6,302 nucleotides of DNA, from NCBI GenBank assembly GCA_002451435.1, contig DKCF01000018.1:2881-9182 (forward strand), read 5' to 3'. This DNA comes from Bifidobacterium sp. UBA6881 (GTDB taxonomy: Bacteria > Actinomycetota > Actinomycetes > Actinomycetales > Bifidobacteriaceae). The notes under the pieces are model-generated. The model was not told the origin of the DNA. It worked only from the letters and a program-made list of their open reading frames with translations, and searched no databases. Shown here in pieces: positions 5,208 to 6,302 of this stretch. Numbering within the stretch: position 1 is the stretch's first letter; every line of letters begins with the position of its first letter. A program made the position numbers and the translations under genes.

Positions 5208-6302
5208 CTACCGCGCAGCACGCGTAGTGGCGCCGACGCGCAACGTCACGGGCACCAGCACGTCCGTTCCCGGTTGTGTGGAATTCGCCGCATTCCGTTG
5301 CTGAACGGCCATGCCGCCCTTGGATTCCCCAGCGATCGCCTGAACGATGCGATGTGTGATGGACTGCGCGATCGCCCGGAAATCCTGCACGACGGCGGTC
5401 GGCTCCATTCCGGTCAAATCATTCAGATACGTGCCGTCGTACGCCACGACCTGCATATCGCGGGGAATGGCGATGCCGCGCCCCAGCGCCTCACGCACGC
5501 AAATCGCGGCGCCCACATCGGAACTGACCACCGCGTCGATGCCATCGGCACGGTCGAACACATCGCGAATCGCACGACGGTATCCGTCGAAATCCGCCAC
5601 TTCGCCGGCCTCGACATACTCGTACCGCACGCCGGCACGCGCCAATTCGCGTTCCAATGTCAGGTAATAGCGGACCGTCGGGAATGTGGTGCTCGCCAAA
5701 CCATCGGCGGCCCCACCGGCAGCCGATCTGCCGAGCAATCCGGCCGCATCGTCGAACTGGTTCCGTGGACCACCGATCATCGCCACATGGCGGGCACCGG
5801 AGCGGATCAGCAGATCGGCGACCAATCGACCGCCCTGCTCATGATCGGAACCGACCGACGGAATGCCGGCGCCCAGCACACGGTCGAACGCGACGATCGG
5901 ACGGTGGACCGACGTCCAATAATCGGCGGCGTGCGCGGTGTGCGCGGCCATCACAAGGCCGTCCATCATATGCCGACGCAGCATGTCCACGTATTCGGCC
6001 TCGCCGTTCTCCGCGTCGCTGGTGGAGCACAGCATCGTGCGCAGCCCCTGTACGGCAAGCTCATGCTGCAATTGCGCGGTAAGGGTGGCGAAGAACGGAT
6101 GCCGGATGGTCGGCACGATCACGCCGACAAGATTCGTGCGATTGTGGTACAGGTTGCGCGCCAATTCGTTCGGTATGTAGTTCAACGCGCGCATGGCCTT
6201 GGTCACGCGGGCACGCATGTCGTCGGACACATAACCCGTGTCGTTGACCACCAACGACACCGTGCTCAGCGACACTCCGGCCTTCTTCGCCACATCGCGC
6301 AT
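5208..6302 (-). CDS. scrR: LacI-family transcriptional repressor of the sucrose locus, probably 5'-partial
   Basis: This reads 364 residues from the window edge to a TAG at 5210-5208. The N-terminus is a LacI helix-turn-helix, RDVAKKAGVSLSTVSLVVN (residues 2-20). The hinge helix region YIPNELARNL (42-51) follows, then a periplasmic-binding-protein-like sensor domain (from about 57) with VGVIVPTIRHPFF, DGLVMAAHT, PIVAFDRVL, GSDHEQGGRLVADLL and IPRDMQVVAYDG (280-290). Family members usually have a few residues before the I/M-x-DVA motif, so the Met at 6302 may be internal and the true start may lie outside the window. The gene precedes sucP on the same strand with a 177-bp gap containing two operators. 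It probably represses sucP, with sucrose or a breakdown product as inducer (inference). A Gly/Gln/Asn-rich segment at 325-346 interrupts the usual C-terminal end. The call of LacI family is firm; the scrR name rests on context. Confidence 0.9.
   Translation of the reverse strand: MRDVAKKAGVSLSTVSLVVNDTGYVSDDMRARVTKAMRALNYIPNELARNLYHNRTNLVGVIVPTIRHPFFATLTAQLQHELAVQGLRTMLCSTSDAENGEAEYVDMLRRHMMDGLVMAAHTAHAADYWTSVHRPIVAFDRVLGAGIPSVGSDHEQGGRLVADLLIRSGARHVAMIGGPRNQFDDAAGLLGRSAAGGAADGLASTTFPTVRYYLTLERELARAGVRYEYVEAGEVADFDGYRRAIRDVFDRADGIDAVVSSDVGAAICVREALGRGIAIPRDMQVVAYDGTYLNDLTGMEPTAVVQDFRAIAQSITHRIVQAIAGESKGGMAVQQRNAANSTQPGTDVLVPVTLRVGATTRAAR

Noticed and set aside
1..6302. CRISPR array, tRNA, rRNA or insertion sequence
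   Set aside because: There are no regularly spaced repeats with unique spacers, no tRNA cloverleaf or rRNA sequence that I can recognise, and no transposase. The 16-bp tandem units are adjacent without spacers.

Overview
The window looks like chromosomal DNA of a Bifidobacterium, most likely of the B. adolescentis group. The clearest evidence is the 504-residue sucrose phosphorylase. It matches the well-studied B. adolescentis enzyme as I recall it, with only scattered substitutions and every known active-site residue at its usual number. High-GC codon use and strong AAAGGAGG-type ribosome binding sites agree with this. All supported genes lie on the minus strand and are described here in transcription order, from high to low coordinates.

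Region 1 (6302 to 3516) is the control and enzyme half of a sucrose locus. It holds a LacI-family repressor (scrR-like, probably cut at its start by the window edge), a 177-bp gap, and sucrose phosphorylase (sucP, also called scrP). The gap contains a plausible promoter. One AACCGGTT-centred palindrome covers the predicted start of transcription, and a second, perfect palindrome lies 66 bp upstream. This is the layout expected for repression by the neighbouring LacI protein, possibly with DNA looping.

Region 2 (3515 to 1563) is a 276-bp gap followed by an MFS/GPH-like sucrose transporter (scrT-like). The gap contains a strong 18-bp stem-loop with a short U-tract, which should end or reduce sucP transcription before scrT. 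The transporter has an unusual hydrophilic N-terminal extension of about 145 residues, rich in Pro and Gln near its start. Together scrT, sucP and scrR would import sucrose, split it with phosphate to glucose 1-phosphate and fructose, and regulate the process.

Region 3 (1562 to 1061) is about 500 bp without a convincing gene. It is visibly richer in A+T than its surroundings. It is packed with related inverted, direct and tandem repeats built around GGATATTC/GAATATCC, CTTGGA/TCCAAG and a TGTGCCGRATATGCAG element.

Region 4 (1060 to 1) is the most interesting part. A 22-codon leader peptide with a strong ribosome binding site contains three consecutive Ile codons and nine Ile/Leu/Val residues. 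It is followed by mutually exclusive RNA pairings and a textbook rho-independent terminator. Downstream lies the N-terminal 255 residues of an MHS-family (ProP/ShiA/KgtP-like) transporter, which runs off the left edge. I read this as a transcription attenuator that senses branched-chain amino acids and controls a transporter. That would suggest the transporter handles branched-chain amino acids or related compounds.
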